A DNA stretch of 64,000 bases, taken from Pontiellaceae bacterium B12219. Lineage in GTDB: Bacteria > Verrucomicrobiota > Kiritimatiellia > Kiritimatiellales > Pontiellaceae. Every line of letters begins with the position of its first letter. The first letter of the stretch is position 1. The stretch spans positions 1 to 64,000 of the forward strand of contig JARNMJ010000011.1 in NCBI GenBank assembly GCA_029432795.1. Direction: 5' to 3'. The notes under the pieces were generated by a model. It made no database searches. It was given only the letters and a program-made list of their open reading frames with translations, and was not told the DNA's origin. This document shows positions 17,074 through 26,713 of this stretch, piece after piece. Made by a program: the position numbers and the translations under genes.

Positions 17074-17134
17074 TCCATTTCGCCGCCACGCTTCGGCGTC
17101 TTAAAACAGCACTGCCCCGGTGGCGGCCATTGCC

Positions 17135-18268
17135 CTATTTAAAAGGGTTATACAGGTAGTTGAGATAACTTTCGGATTGAATTTCAATCTGGCGCAACAG
17201 CTTCAGAAAGTCAGGCGTATCGGTTGAATACATGGCGGCCAGACCGCTCGCGCCGAATTTCAGCGGATAATCCGGATCGACGTTTTTCATCCGCAGTCGA
17301 ACGGTGAACAGTTCAGACCCTTGCATCTGGCCGACATTCGGCAGCGTTCCACTCGGAATCCCCTGCGAAGAACCGGCCGCCCACACCACATTTTCAACTA
17401 CGGCATCAAAAACCTTGCCCGGATACATCTCCAACGCAACTTCCGCTTTGTCGCCTTCTCTCAAATGCTGAATGCCGCGCTGAGGAACGGTGGCCACCAG
17501 CCAGGCATCTTCGGTATTCACAAACGCCATGACCGGCTGTTTCAAGCGGATAAAGGAACCGGGATAAAGCTGATGGTTGGCCACATAGCCATCGGATGGT
17601 GCGCGAATGATGGTTTTTTCCAGATTGTATTTGAACTGATTCAGTTCCGCCAACACTTCGGCCACGGCGGAATGTTTATCGCCCACTTTGGAGTCGAGTG
17701 CAATTTGAGCGGATTTCAAAGCGGCTTCCGCTCCTTTAACCTCGGCTTGTTTCACCGAAAGTTTTTCCTGCGCCTCTTCAAGCCGAAGTTTGGAAACCGC
17801 ATTGTTTTCGGCCGCCTTAGACACCTCTTCGAGATTAACTTTTGCTTCCAGCAGCATGGCGTTGCTTTCATCCAACGTCGCCTGTGCCTGAAATACCGCC
17901 TGACTCAACTGCGCCACGGTCGTATCCGCTGCAGCCAGCTTTGCTTCAAACACATTCACGCGCTCCTGCCAGAGAGAAGGATCCATCTGAAAAAGCGGAT
18001 CGCCCTTTTTCACCCGCTGATTCGGCTGAATATAAACCTCTTTAACCAGCCCTCCGTATTCCGGAGCCATCTGGATGACATACGACTGAACAAACATCGT
18101 TTTGCTGTATGGCGCAAGCTGCCCCAGAAAAACCACTTCGGTCAGTACGGCAAAACACCACAGCCCGATGGTAAAAATTTTCCAGAACAGGTTATACTTC
18201 AGCAGCTTGTAATCGAAAAAGATCAGGCGGATGAGAAAAATATAAGCAATGGTGATTATCAGTTCCAT
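17135..18268 (-). CDS. yiaV: HlyD-family membrane fusion protein, YiaV-like
   Basis: Protein of 377 residues. Two N-terminal hydrophobic segments (LIITIAYIFLIRLIFF and FTIGLWCFAVLTEVVFLG) anchor it. A biotinyl-lipoyl-like half (VIQMAPEYGGLVKEVYIQP), a long coiled coil (about 105-220) and the second lipoyl half (IIRAPSDGYVANHQLYPGSF) follow. This is a periplasmic adaptor for an efflux system. AAGGA precedes the ATG. It starts 11 bp after a DUF3302 gene, the same order as E. coli yiaW-yiaV. No dedicated transporter or TolC is adjacent. Confidence 0.88.
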   Translation of the reverse strand: MELIITIAYIFLIRLIFFDYKLLKYNLFWKIFTIGLWCFAVLTEVVFLGQLAPYSKTMFVQSYVIQMAPEYGGLVKEVYIQPNQRVKKGDPLFQMDPSLWQERVNVFEAKLAAADTTVAQLSQAVFQAQATLDESNAMLLEAKVNLEEVSKAAENNAVSKLRLEEAQEKLSVKQAEVKGAEAALKSAQIALDSKVGDKHSAVAEVLAELNQFKYNLEKTIIRAPSDGYVANHQLYPGSFIRLKQPVMAFVNTEDAWLVATVPQRGIQHLREGDKAEVALEMYPGKVFDAVVENVVWAAGSSQGIPSGTLPNVGQMQGSELFTVRLRMKNVDPDYPLKFGASGLAAMYSTDTPDFLKLLRQIEIQSESYLNYLYNPFK

Positions 18269-18279
18269 GATCCGTTCCT

Positions 18280-18618
18280 TTACGCTTCTTCAGCAGCCGG
18301 TTTTGCGGGGGTTGTTTTTTTACCGAAGTGTTTATGTTTTTTCGGTTTTTTCGCCGCAGGTTCCGGAACAGGATCCGGTGTTTCAGGCTTCGGGTAGAGG
18401 TTGCCGATCACCGCACCGGAATAAGCCCATACCAACGCCGCCATCCAAAGCGGAAAAATAAGCAGTCCCAGCAGCGAGGTCACTTCGATGGCTTCCGTTT
18501 GCGGATGCTGCCGTGCTTTGGCGATTTTTCCGGGATAGGTATGAATTTTAATGATCCCTAACAGGATGGTAAGCACCGCCAGCACAATAATGAACAACGA
18601 TATAATCTCAATCTTCAT
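18280..18618 (-). CDS. yiaW: DUF3302 inner-membrane protein, YiaW-like
   Basis: Protein of 112 residues with two membrane segments (ISLFIIVLAVLTILLGIIKI and LLGLLIFPLWMAALVWAYSG) separated by a polar HTYPGKIAKARQHPQTEAIE stretch typical of DUF3302. The C-terminal tail is Pro/Lys-rich (KPKKHKHFGKK), longer than I would expect. GGGAG precedes the ATG. It is paired with the HlyD-type adaptor and probably helps it in the inner membrane. Confidence 0.85.
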   Translation of the reverse strand: MKIEIISLFIIVLAVLTILLGIIKIHTYPGKIAKARQHPQTEAIEVTSLLGLLIFPLWMAALVWAYSGAVIGNLYPKPETPDPVPEPAAKKPKKHKHFGKKTTPAKPAAEEA

Positions 18619-18781
18619 ATCCAGACTCCCTTTTGGTGCTTTTTCAAAGCACTGATTTGATAAGGCGTGGGCATAGTCAGGGAATTTTCCAATGTTTAAA
18701 AGCCCCTTTACCGAGTAATTCGAGCGGTCCCGAAGCGATGATGCATTTCTGGACGGCCGAGGCCTTAACGCCCGGACGCCC

Positions 18782-19498
18782 TTAAAACGTCATGCCGATC
18801 CCCAGCGTGTAACCCTGCTGGTAAAAGTCGGTGGCCCCGGCATCGTCGCTGAAATCATACCCGGAAATCCGATAGCCCGCACGGAGATCAAAGCTGTCGC
18901 CAAACTGATAAAGGAGCTGAACCCCGGCATCATAAATGAATTCTGAATCGCTCAAATAGGTTCCGCCAATTGACAGAGGAATATTGATGTAAAAACTGCT
19001 GAACAGTTCCTGCTTATATCGCACCATTAAGACCATATCATAGGCTGTTTCGCTCTCGCTGTTCGGGCTGCCCCCACTCAACTCCAGCGTATTATCCATA
19101 TCGAGATATTGAAGCCCGATCAAAACATCAAACGTCGTCGTGCCCGATCCCATGGGATACCCCACGGCAACGCAGCCTATGATTTCCGATGACTCCAGCG
19201 AACCCTCCAGAGCTCCCACCGTCACTTCCGAGGTAATGTTATCGAGATAATCAACCGAACCCAGCAGTACCATCGAGCTGTTTTTAATCGACAGCTCTGC
19301 AGATCCACCATAATTCAGATCACCGAAATAGTCCTCACTGTCGCGGTGAATCTTTGCATTCTGTCCGTTCACAACCACATTGCCGCGCATCCAGCCGGCC
19401 CAACCGGAAACCGCCATATCCAATGAGTCGCTCGCCGCGGCTCCGAACGAAGCCGCGCTCAACCCCAACAGACTCGCCAGTAAAAAATTTATCTTCAT
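18782..19498 (-). CDS. Outer-membrane beta-barrel protein
   Basis: Secreted protein of 238 residues. The signal peptide (FLLASLLGLSAASFGAAA) is followed by amphipathic strands and a C-terminal strand QGYTLGIGMTF ending in Phe, the usual outer-membrane assembly signal. The opening VSGWAGWMRGNVVVNG and the repeated L-x-Y-x-D-N features resemble the protein at 1146-1931. It lies 163 bp downstream of the yiaVW-like pair and may be transcribed separately. The ligand is unknown. Confidence 0.65.
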   Translation of the reverse strand: MKINFLLASLLGLSAASFGAAASDSLDMAVSGWAGWMRGNVVVNGQNAKIHRDSEDYFGDLNYGGSAELSIKNSSMVLLGSVDYLDNITSEVTVGALEGSLESSEIIGCVAVGYPMGSGTTTFDVLIGLQYLDMDNTLELSGGSPNSESETAYDMVLMVRYKQELFSSFYINIPLSIGGTYLSDSEFIYDAGVQLLYQFGDSFDLRAGYRISGYDFSDDAGATDFYQQGYTLGIGMTF

Positions 19499-19553
19499 CC
19501 TGCTCTCTCCTCTATTCTTTATTATTCACATTCTAAAATAAAAACTGATCCGG

Positions 19554-20891
19554 TCACCGGTTCATGATCATCAGCACGATTGTCCAGATGGCGATGGCCG
19601 AAACCGCGATCCCGAAAACCAGCCAACCGCCCCAGAGCGCGAGCAGCGGAATGGCGGCACCGGTCCACAAACCTCCGCCCATAAACGGTTCGTGCAGCAG
19701 CTGCTTGGCGGCGAAAGCCTCAGCGGCATCGGTTTCATAATCCGGGTCAACCACGCGCAGGAGCAACAGCCCGGTAGCGGTGACCCCCATCGACTGCCCC
19801 ATTTCGGCAATACCGCGCTCGAACCAGGCATCCTTGAATGCACGGCGGGCAAAAACCGTCAGCATCAGTACATTCCAGGCAATCCCGGCGAGGATAAGAA
19901 TGACGATCGGCAGCCACTGCTGCGCCACCACATCGATGCGGATGGTGGCAATGGCGGCAACCACCAGAAAATCGAGCGCACAGTTTTGAATGCGCAGCAT
20001 CAGCCCTTCATCCATATGTTCATGCGGATCGAATTTATCGGCCAACGCCTGCACGATCACCCCGCCGAGCATGCAGAGCGGGAAAAGGGGGAAGCTTTCA
20101 AAAATTTTGTAGACCGTTGATGCCTTTTCTCCTTCTTCCGGTGCTTCCACACAGAGGAGCATTCCCTCTTTCATCAGCCACCCCAGCACCACCGCGGCCC
20201 CCACAAAAACAAGATGCAGTGAAAGCGAACCGATGACGTCGGACGACACCGTGACTTTTCCAGCCATTGGACGATGCTCGTGCGGGATGATGCCGCTGAA
20301 ATCGTTGGCTTCCACGCCGGGCTTGATCTTCTTTTCCACATAGCCCTTTCGAATGGCCCAATTCACCAGCGCCATGCCGACAATAATCGCTCCCATAATA
20401 CCGCCGGTGGCGGCGGCGAGTGCATAGTCCTTCATTTCCGGGAAGCCCAGATCCTCAAACGTCGGGCCCATTCCGCCGGCCGTGCCGTGACCGCCCTCAA
20501 AACCGACCGGCATAATGCCGCCGAAAATATCGGGCAGATTAAACAGCGGACCGAGCAGCACCAACACCAGACCGCAACCGACGACATATTGCCCCCACGC
20601 CACAATCTGCCCATAGGCCAGCTGGCGGCTGGAACTCTTCCAGACTCTGGAAAGCGGCGGCAGGGCTGCTCCCAGAAACAGACTCGCAAAAACAATGTTG
20701 ATCAATTGACCGGGCAGCTGATTCCACCCCCTGGAAACTGCGGCGGGCACTTCCAGCGTCTGGAAAATCAACAGCCCGAGCAAACCGGCAATAACGCTGG
20801 CGGGCAGATAAAGCTTTTGCAACAACACCCATTTGCGGCGCAGCCAGTAGCCGAGCCCGAGCAACAGACATAAACATCCGAATGACAACAT
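19554..20891 (-). CDS. gltS: GltS-like sodium/glutamate symporter
   Basis: Membrane protein of 445 residues with 11-13 hydrophobic segments. The conserved pore-like PVGFEGGHGTAGGMGPTFED and its C-terminal counterpart AEMGQSMGVTATGLLLLRVV match the two inverted halves of GltS-type carriers that couple glutamate uptake to sodium. The start at 20891 is preferred because GGAGG lies 8 nt upstream; the ATG at 20897 is only 2 nt from it. The gene contains two TTCCAGnnnCTGGAA palindromes, at 20638-20652 and 20751-20765, the second encoding FQTLE. Glutamate is the likely but unproven substrate. Confidence 0.85.
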   Translation of the reverse strand: MLSFGCLCLLLGLGYWLRRKWVLLQKLYLPASVIAGLLGLLIFQTLEVPAAVSRGWNQLPGQLINIVFASLFLGAALPPLSRVWKSSSRQLAYGQIVAWGQYVVGCGLVLVLLGPLFNLPDIFGGIMPVGFEGGHGTAGGMGPTFEDLGFPEMKDYALAAATGGIMGAIIVGMALVNWAIRKGYVEKKIKPGVEANDFSGIIPHEHRPMAGKVTVSSDVIGSLSLHLVFVGAAVVLGWLMKEGMLLCVEAPEEGEKASTVYKIFESFPLFPLCMLGGVIVQALADKFDPHEHMDEGLMLRIQNCALDFLVVAAIATIRIDVVAQQWLPIVILILAGIAWNVLMLTVFARRAFKDAWFERGIAEMGQSMGVTATGLLLLRVVDPDYETDAAEAFAAKQLLHEPFMGGGLWTGAAIPLLALWGGWLVFGIAVSAIAIWTIVLMIMNR

Positions 20892-21050
20892 GCGCATAAC
20901 CTCCGGTTTTTAAATTCTAACTTCTAAACAAATACAAACCACGAAACGAAAGTCCGAAGCCAAATCAGTTTGGTCATTTTCCTTTTTAAATTTCGAGTTT
21001 GTTTAGAATTTCGAGATTCGGATTTAGATAGTTCCGGCGTCCCCGGTGAG

Positions 21051-24000
21051 TTAGAACCTGATATCAATCAGTAGGGAGCCGGTGTTCTCTGCATAGCCGT
21101 CGCTGAAGCGGCCGTTATAGCCGATACCGATTTCCATATAGTCCCGGCAGATCCAGCTCAGCCCCACCCCGACATTCAGCAGATCTGAATCCGGCTTGAT
21201 GGCCGACATACTGACGGGCGGCAGATTATTCGCTGAGAGTGTGGTTGTGGTGTCGTCCTGAACAAAATCGTGCATCCATTCTGCATAACCGGTGGTCTGG
21301 AAGCGGCCGAGATTGGTGTCAAAACGATAACGCCCTTTCATACCAAGCGTGGACTCCACCAACGTGCGCGACTGGCCCTCCACCGAAATATTGCTGAGCC
21401 CGTTGGCATTTTTTTCTGTGTGGTCGTCGGTATGTATTGTGAGCACCTGCAGACCGGCATACGGGGCAAGTGCCAGATTTTTAAAATAATAATACTGTCC
21501 CACATCGGCATACGCTCCCAATTCGCTTCCACGATAGGATGCGGTTCCCTGATAGTCTCGTATGCCATCGGTTTCCACCCGAACCGTGTCATAGTTGGAA
21601 CGCCCATACGCCGCCATGGCATCAACGTAGAGTCCGTTTTCGCTCACCCATTCGCTGTATGCCCCCAGCCAGTAGGTTTCATTTTCCATCGAATCCTGAT
21701 TGGTTGTATGCGCATCGGCACGCACATAGGTGTAGTTGAATCCGACAATCATATTATCACTGATCAATCGATCGGCCCCAATGGTGGTTCCGTTTTTATT
21801 CAGATCAAACCCATAGGAATTGCCCTGCGGATCGTAGGTACCCTGCCCGTTGAAGAACTGCATCCAGACGTGCATATCAAAAATGGTATTCTCATCGCCC
21901 GGGCCTTGCGCGCCGGCGGGCGCGTTGGTATTCGTCATCAAAAAGGCCTCATGCGGAATGGCATGCGAGGTGGCCACCATATTCCGGCGCAGCTGTTTGG
22001 TGCGCGTGAAGACCCCGTCTTTCATGGCACTGAAACCGGAGCGAATCGATTCCGTTGCAGCAAAATCGAGCGATGAACTGAACTGAGTCGTGTTGGTCGT
22101 GATGACCACGTTCATATCATTTCCGTTCTGAACCAGCTCGGCATCGTAGAGCAGCAGTTTATTGACAATCGTGGTCGATTCAAAGTTATTCGTCAGTCCG
22201 CCGTCGGATTTCAGAATGGTGGCCGTGAGATTGGTCGGTGCCTGCTCCACCGTCACCTTCGCAACCAGTCCGGTCAGATCCACAGAATTACCCATGAAAT
22301 GAAGCAGGTCATTCCCCGTTGAATAAACCTGTGCCTGATAAACCGTATTCGACGATTTAAAATCGCCCTGAATCACCATCGTACCAAGCTGAGATGTTCC
22401 GAGTCCGGTGGGCCGGATGGTTCCGTTGGTCATACGTACCACGGAAAAGGCATCGTTCGTACCCAAACCAATGAAATCCGCATCTTCCAGTTCCAGCGTT
22501 TGAAATCCGGCATACTGGTTGGAGTTGGTACCAACGAGATAAAAAGCCCCACCGTCCACATCCACCGTGTTACTGCCCTGCCCCTGAATCCTCAGGGAAG
22601 TATCAATGTTGGCGTTTCCTTCCATCAGGCGAAGTGCCGCCGTGCCGTCCGTTAGCAAAAGCGTGCCCGATCCGGCAACGGTTGTGTTGGTGTGAATCGT
22701 GATATCGCCGCCCACCGCAACCTCGGCGCCTTCGCCGACCGCCATTTCATTCCCGGAATTCACCGTGAGACTGTTAGTAATGCTAACCTTCGCCGCATCA
22801 TAAACCAGCAACGCATTTCCAACACTGTTGGACGCACCGCCGACCGTTACATTCCCTCCGACATCCCAGAAAGAATTGGTTCCCTCAATACGAACATAGT
22901 TATCCTCGGTATTGATTCCGCCAATCTGGGCCGAGCCCGTAAGTTCATTGGTGGAACCGCTCAAAATCTGGAGATAATTTTCAGAGGTTGAATCCCCGAC
23001 AAACAAATCGCCGTCCGCCTGCCAGTACGAATCTTCTTTCATCACCACACCATGCGAACCGGTGTTGGTGTTTGCTCCGATGTAGGTATCGGAGTTGAGG
23101 TTGGTTAGCGTCGCACCATTGAGCAAGCTGAGCACGCTGGAATCGTCGAGACCGATTTTCAGGTCTTCGCCATTGATCGTCCAGGTGGCATCGGAACCAT
23201 CCAGGTTCAGCTTCTGCCCTTTGCTGAGCACATTGGTCATTCCGGTCAATGTGCCGCCCACAGACAAGGTGGCATTGGAGCCCCAATTGAATCCGTTGGT
23301 TTCCCAGGCGGCCACGTCAAAGTCATTCCGAATGTCAAACACGCCACCGCTCGTCAAATTCAGTGCGCTGTTGGTGTCAGCGATCACCAGATCACCGACC
23401 GAGAGCGTGCCGCCGCTTTTAATGGTGGCTGAGCCGGTTGTATTCGTATCCTGTCCCAGATACAGCGTATCCTCCACCGTAACGGTACCATTCCAAACCG
23501 TCAAATTGGCCTTGTTGGTGGAAGCCACCAGCATTCCCGGAACATTCGTCGTGGCTTCGCCCACAAAAACCTGCGCGTTGTTGCTCACGGTCAGCGAATT
23601 ACCAATGCCCGTGCCGGCGAGCGTTGTGCCATTCCAATATGCTCCGACCATCAGATCACCGCCGGTATTCGACCACAGCGAATTCGTGCCGGCAACCAAT
23701 ACGGAGTTGAAGGCGGCAGAACTGCCCCAACCGATATAGCCATCGGAGTTGGTTACTTTTGCGCCGTTGGTAACGGCCATGGATGCATAAGACGAATTAT
23801 AGCCGACGATGAGATTATTCGTTCCGTTATTCCAGGAACCGCCGTCCAGCGAAAGCTTGCGGCCCCCGTTCAGAATGGCCGATGTTTTCGTGGTTCCATC
23901 AAACACCACCTCCGCCGTATCCATTCCTTCCAATGTTCCCTCAACGGAAAGGTTACCGCCGTTCTTCCAGTTCAGATTGCTGGTTGCCCCGAAATTAAAG

Positions 24001-25472
24001 TTGGTGGTAATGGCCAGCGTACCGCCGCTGTTCAGGTCAAACCGATTGGAGGCATCCACATCCAGCGAACCGGTCGTGACTTTACCACCACTGGAAACAC
24101 TAACTACATTGGTGGACCCTGTAATGGTGAGGACGCCGTCATTCTTCCAGGTAGAGCCCGAACCGGTAATCGCAACGCTGTTGGTTGCTCCGGAAACCAT
24201 ACCGTTGGTACTGACCAGATCTGCACCATCAGAAATCGTTACGACACTGTTCGTGCCGGACACCACAGAGTTAGCCGCCGTCCAATTGGCATTGCTTCCG
24301 CTGACGGTCAGAATCCGCCCTTCATCGGTCAGCCCGCCGTCGAGCGTCAGCGCACCGTTCACTTCCAGCTCGCCACCGCTGTTCCAGTTTAAATTGGTCT
24401 GCGTGCCCGCATTAAAAGCACCGGTAACCTGGAGTTTACCGCCGTCTTCCAGATTAAATGCACTGCCGTCGTTATTGATCTGAAGACCGGCCACTTTGAT
24501 TGTGCTGCCGTTGGTTACGGTTGCCGATCCCGTAATGTTCGTTGCCGTTCCGCCGAGATAAAGCGTGCCATCGGTTTCCACATAAGCGCTGTCCTGCACC
24601 AGCAGCGATGCATCGTTGGTCGAGCCTACCCGAATACCGGAATTCACAGCACCCACCTCGTTGGAGGTGGCTTCACCCACAACCACCCAGCTTCCATTGG
24701 TTGCCGTCAGCGTGGCGTTACTCACCGTCAGGCTCTCTGAAGCAACATCCCAGTCGCCGCCATTCAAGGTCAATATACGCTCACCGGTCAGCTCGGCCCC
24801 GCCGTTCGTCGTCGTCATTCCGCTCAGGTCACCCGTCAGTTTCAGATGACCACCTTCAATCCAGTTAAACCCTTCCGAGGAAACATCGAGGCTGTTATCC
24901 AGCTCAAACGTACCGTCATACCCCAGATTAAAAGAACTTCCGTTGGTTGAAATAACCAGATCTGCCGCCGAGATGGTGCCTCCGTTATACACATACACGC
25001 CATTGCTGACCCCGCCGACCGTCAGCGTTCCGGCGTTATCCCAGCGCGAATCATCGCCATAAACTGCCACAACATTGTTCGAGGCCGTTTCTCCCGCCCC
25101 CACGAAGGCATTCGCATTCGAAATGGATCCACCGCTCCTGACGTCCAGATAATTTGCCCCCCCCTGATCGCCAACCGTCATATCACCGCTCATCGTCCAC
25201 ACGGCACCATCAGTCACATACGCCGCATTATCGTTTGCATTGGTTCCGGCACCGATGACGGAGGTCGAATTGGTTACCCGTCCACTATCCGCAATGACCA
25301 GCGTATTACTCGAAGTTGAATTCCCGATGATGATTGAATTGGTGGTATTCCAGGCCGTGGTAACGTACTGGTTCGTCCCGCCAACCTCATCCAATATGTT
25401 GGTGTAGGTCTGTGCTGAGGCAACTGCGCCGAAACCCAGCGCAACTGTTAAGATCTTTAAAAAGCGTGTCAT
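21051..25472 (-). CDS. Large autotransporter, type Va
   Basis: Protein of 1,473 residues. The signal (LKILTVALGFGAVASAQ) is followed by a passenger of about 1,150 residues rich in Asn, Thr, Ser and Gly, with repeated units such as GGTLSVGDLVIADTNSALNL and NSLTVSNNAQVFVGE, typical of a beta-helix. From about 1190 the C-terminal barrel begins (FDMHVWMQFFNGQGTYDP, then TIGADRLISDNMIVGFNYTY) and ends in an aromatic strand LLIDIRF. It should insert in the outer membrane and display or release the passenger. The ATG at 25472 is preferred over an upstream TTG. A perfect iterated palindrome lies 15 bp before the start (25488-25502). Confidence 0.9.
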   Translation of the reverse strand: MTRFLKILTVALGFGAVASAQTYTNILDEVGGTNQYVTTAWNTTNSIIIGNSTSSNTLVIADSGRVTNSTSVIGAGTNANDNAAYVTDGAVWTMSGDMTVGDQGGANYLDVRSGGSISNANAFVGAGETASNNVVAVYGDDSRWDNAGTLTVGGVSNGVYVYNGGTISAADLVISTNGSSFNLGYDGTFELDNSLDVSSEGFNWIEGGHLKLTGDLSGMTTTNGGAELTGERILTLNGGDWDVASESLTVSNATLTATNGSWVVVGEATSNEVGAVNSGIRVGSTNDASLLVQDSAYVETDGTLYLGGTATNITGSATVTNGSTIKVAGLQINNDGSAFNLEDGGKLQVTGAFNAGTQTNLNWNSGGELEVNGALTLDGGLTDEGRILTVSGSNANWTAANSVVSGTNSVVTISDGADLVSTNGMVSGATNSVAITGSGSTWKNDGVLTITGSTNVVSVSSGGKVTTGSLDVDASNRFDLNSGGTLAITTNFNFGATSNLNWKNGGNLSVEGTLEGMDTAEVVFDGTTKTSAILNGGRKLSLDGGSWNNGTNNLIVGYNSSYASMAVTNGAKVTNSDGYIGWGSSAAFNSVLVAGTNSLWSNTGGDLMVGAYWNGTTLAGTGIGNSLTVSNNAQVFVGEATTNVPGMLVASTNKANLTVWNGTVTVEDTLYLGQDTNTTGSATIKSGGTLSVGDLVIADTNSALNLTSGGVFDIRNDFDVAAWETNGFNWGSNATLSVGGTLTGMTNVLSKGQKLNLDGSDATWTINGEDLKIGLDDSSVLSLLNGATLTNLNSDTYIGANTNTGSHGVVMKEDSYWQADGDLFVGDSTSENYLQILSGSTNELTGSAQIGGINTEDNYVRIEGTNSFWDVGGNVTVGGASNSVGNALLVYDAAKVSITNSLTVNSGNEMAVGEGAEVAVGGDITIHTNTTVAGSGTLLLTDGTAALRLMEGNANIDTSLRIQGQGSNTVDVDGGAFYLVGTNSNQYAGFQTLELEDADFIGLGTNDAFSVVRMTNGTIRPTGLGTSQLGTMVIQGDFKSSNTVYQAQVYSTGNDLLHFMGNSVDLTGLVAKVTVEQAPTNLTATILKSDGGLTNNFESTTIVNKLLLYDAELVQNGNDMNVVITTNTTQFSSSLDFAATESIRSGFSAMKDGVFTRTKQLRRNMVATSHAIPHEAFLMTNTNAPAGAQGPGDENTIFDMHVWMQFFNGQGTYDPQGNSYGFDLNKNGTTIGADRLISDNMIVGFNYTYVRADAHTTNQDSMENETYWLGAYSEWVSENGLYVDAMAAYGRSNYDTVRVETDGIRDYQGTASYRGSELGAYADVGQYYYFKNLALAPYAGLQVLTIHTDDHTEKNANGLSNISVEGQSRTLVESTLGMKGRYRFDTNLGRFQTTGYAEWMHDFVQDDTTTTLSANNLPPVSMSAIKPDSDLLNVGVGLSWICRDYMEIGIGYNGRFSDGYAENTGSLLIDIRF

Positions 25473-25487
25473 TCCAAAAAACTCCCG

Positions 25488-25502
25488 TTCCAATGATTGG
25501 AA
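25488..25502. repeat. Perfect iterated palindrome TTCCAATGATTGGAA
   Basis: This copy lies 15 bp before the autotransporter ATG, where it could form a small hairpin in the mRNA leader or be bound by a protein. Confidence 0.9.
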
Positions 25503-25645
25503 AAATAGGCGCGAACGATACAGGAAAGACCGTTCAGCCGAAAGATTTTAGAACCGAAGAATATGCCCGGGGGAATGACAGGTTTTGCGGCGTTCTGAAT
25601 GATTCAAAATCAGCCGCTTCTTCCAATCATCCCCCCATCCGCAAA

Positions 25646-26635
25646 TCATTCAGGGGCCACGTAGCCAAACTCAACCAGCTGCTTTCGGTATTCCGCCTTC
25701 CGGTCCGGAGCTTTTGCCCAGGCATCCAGCTCAGCAATGGCACTAATCTGATCGCGGGCCCGCATCGTTTCATAAGCCGTCAGCATGGCATCGAATGCTT
25801 CATATTCGCCGCCGCTGTCGAGATGTTCAGGAATCACCACCTGCAGCATACCCGCAAAATAGGCGGCCACCAGCAGATCCGCATTTTCCGGCTTTTTATA
25901 ATTCTGAGGCCAGACAAAAAAGGAATCGTACACATTCAGCTCCCCCATCTCCTGCGCCTGCGCAAAAACATGCTGAGCCGCCAGCATGCCGCTGTAGTCC
26001 CCGGGGCCGTAAATCAATGCTTCACAGGCGGCCAGCGTTAAATCATCCTCGGAATTTTCGGCAATCAGGAGCAAAACCAATTGTTTCACCAACTGATCCG
26101 CCATGGCCTGGGCCGCCCGGTTTTCAGCAATGTCGAAACGGAACTGAACCCGAATAAAATGATTATGCGATCCCGTCACATAAACAGAATTAATGCGCGG
26201 AATGCTGTTGGTTTTCCCGTCCACTTCCCGGAATTCCGAGAATTGGAAGATGCGGTTTTTAAACTGCAGGGGCGAGGTTGGAGGGACCACCCGCGTTCCG
26301 CGGGTTTTCAGATCGGCAATCGTTCCTTCTTCCTGCTCTCGCTGCAGCTGGACTTCCACGCCCTGGAAAATCACTTCAATTCCATCGCTCTCGCAGCCAT
26401 CCGGAATTTCAGACCGGCCCAGATTAAGCACCGAAACTTCGCAGGCAAAATCCGGATCTTTCGTATATAGTAGGGCATAACCGAGTGCTTTGTTGTTATA
26501 CAGCTCCGACACCTCAAAGGTCATTCCTCCGAGTTCCTGCGGAAAAATAAGCTGTTTATCAAAATCAACATGCGCCGAGCCGGCCCACACCGCCGGAACC
26601 GCCAAGATCATTGCCCACAGTCCAATCCACTTCAT
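25646..26635 (-). CDS. Secreted protein of unknown function
   Basis: Protein of 329 residues with signal peptide (LWAMILAVPAVWAGSAHVDF). The mature part begins KQLIFPQELGGMTFEVSEL and contains a mixed alpha/beta middle (RINSVYVTGSHNHFIRVQFR) and a helical C-terminal half (DAMLTAYETMRARDQISAIA). No family is recognised. It lies upstream of the autotransporter gene (173 bp gap) on the same strand and is divergent from the YhiN-like gene. The Val-Trp-Ala-Gly cleavage region suggests export to the periplasm. Confidence 0.65.
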   Translation of the reverse strand: MKWIGLWAMILAVPAVWAGSAHVDFDKQLIFPQELGGMTFEVSELYNNKALGYALLYTKDPDFACEVSVLNLGRSEIPDGCESDGIEVIFQGVEVQLQREQEEGTIADLKTRGTRVVPPTSPLQFKNRIFQFSEFREVDGKTNSIPRINSVYVTGSHNHFIRVQFRFDIAENRAAQAMADQLVKQLVLLLIAENSEDDLTLAACEALIYGPGDYSGMLAAQHVFAQAQEMGELNVYDSFFVWPQNYKKPENADLLVAAYFAGMLQVVIPEHLDSGGEYEAFDAMLTAYETMRARDQISAIAELDAWAKAPDRKAEYRKQLVEFGYVAPE

Positions 26636-26713
26636 ACAAACCCCCTAAGTTGATCAGACATGATAGCGACTTTAAGTTGAATTTCAATACGACACCCCTC
26701 TAAGTTCCCCGCT

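Noticed and set aside
21270-25000. Several rightward frames of 70-270 codons opposite the autotransporter
   Set aside because: Low-complexity shadows of the Asn/Thr-rich passenger.
22000-25400. Possible tandem DNA repeat or CRISPR-like array in the autotransporter
   Set aside because: The periodicity is at protein level (beta-helix units) with divergent DNA. There are no identical repeats with regular spacers.
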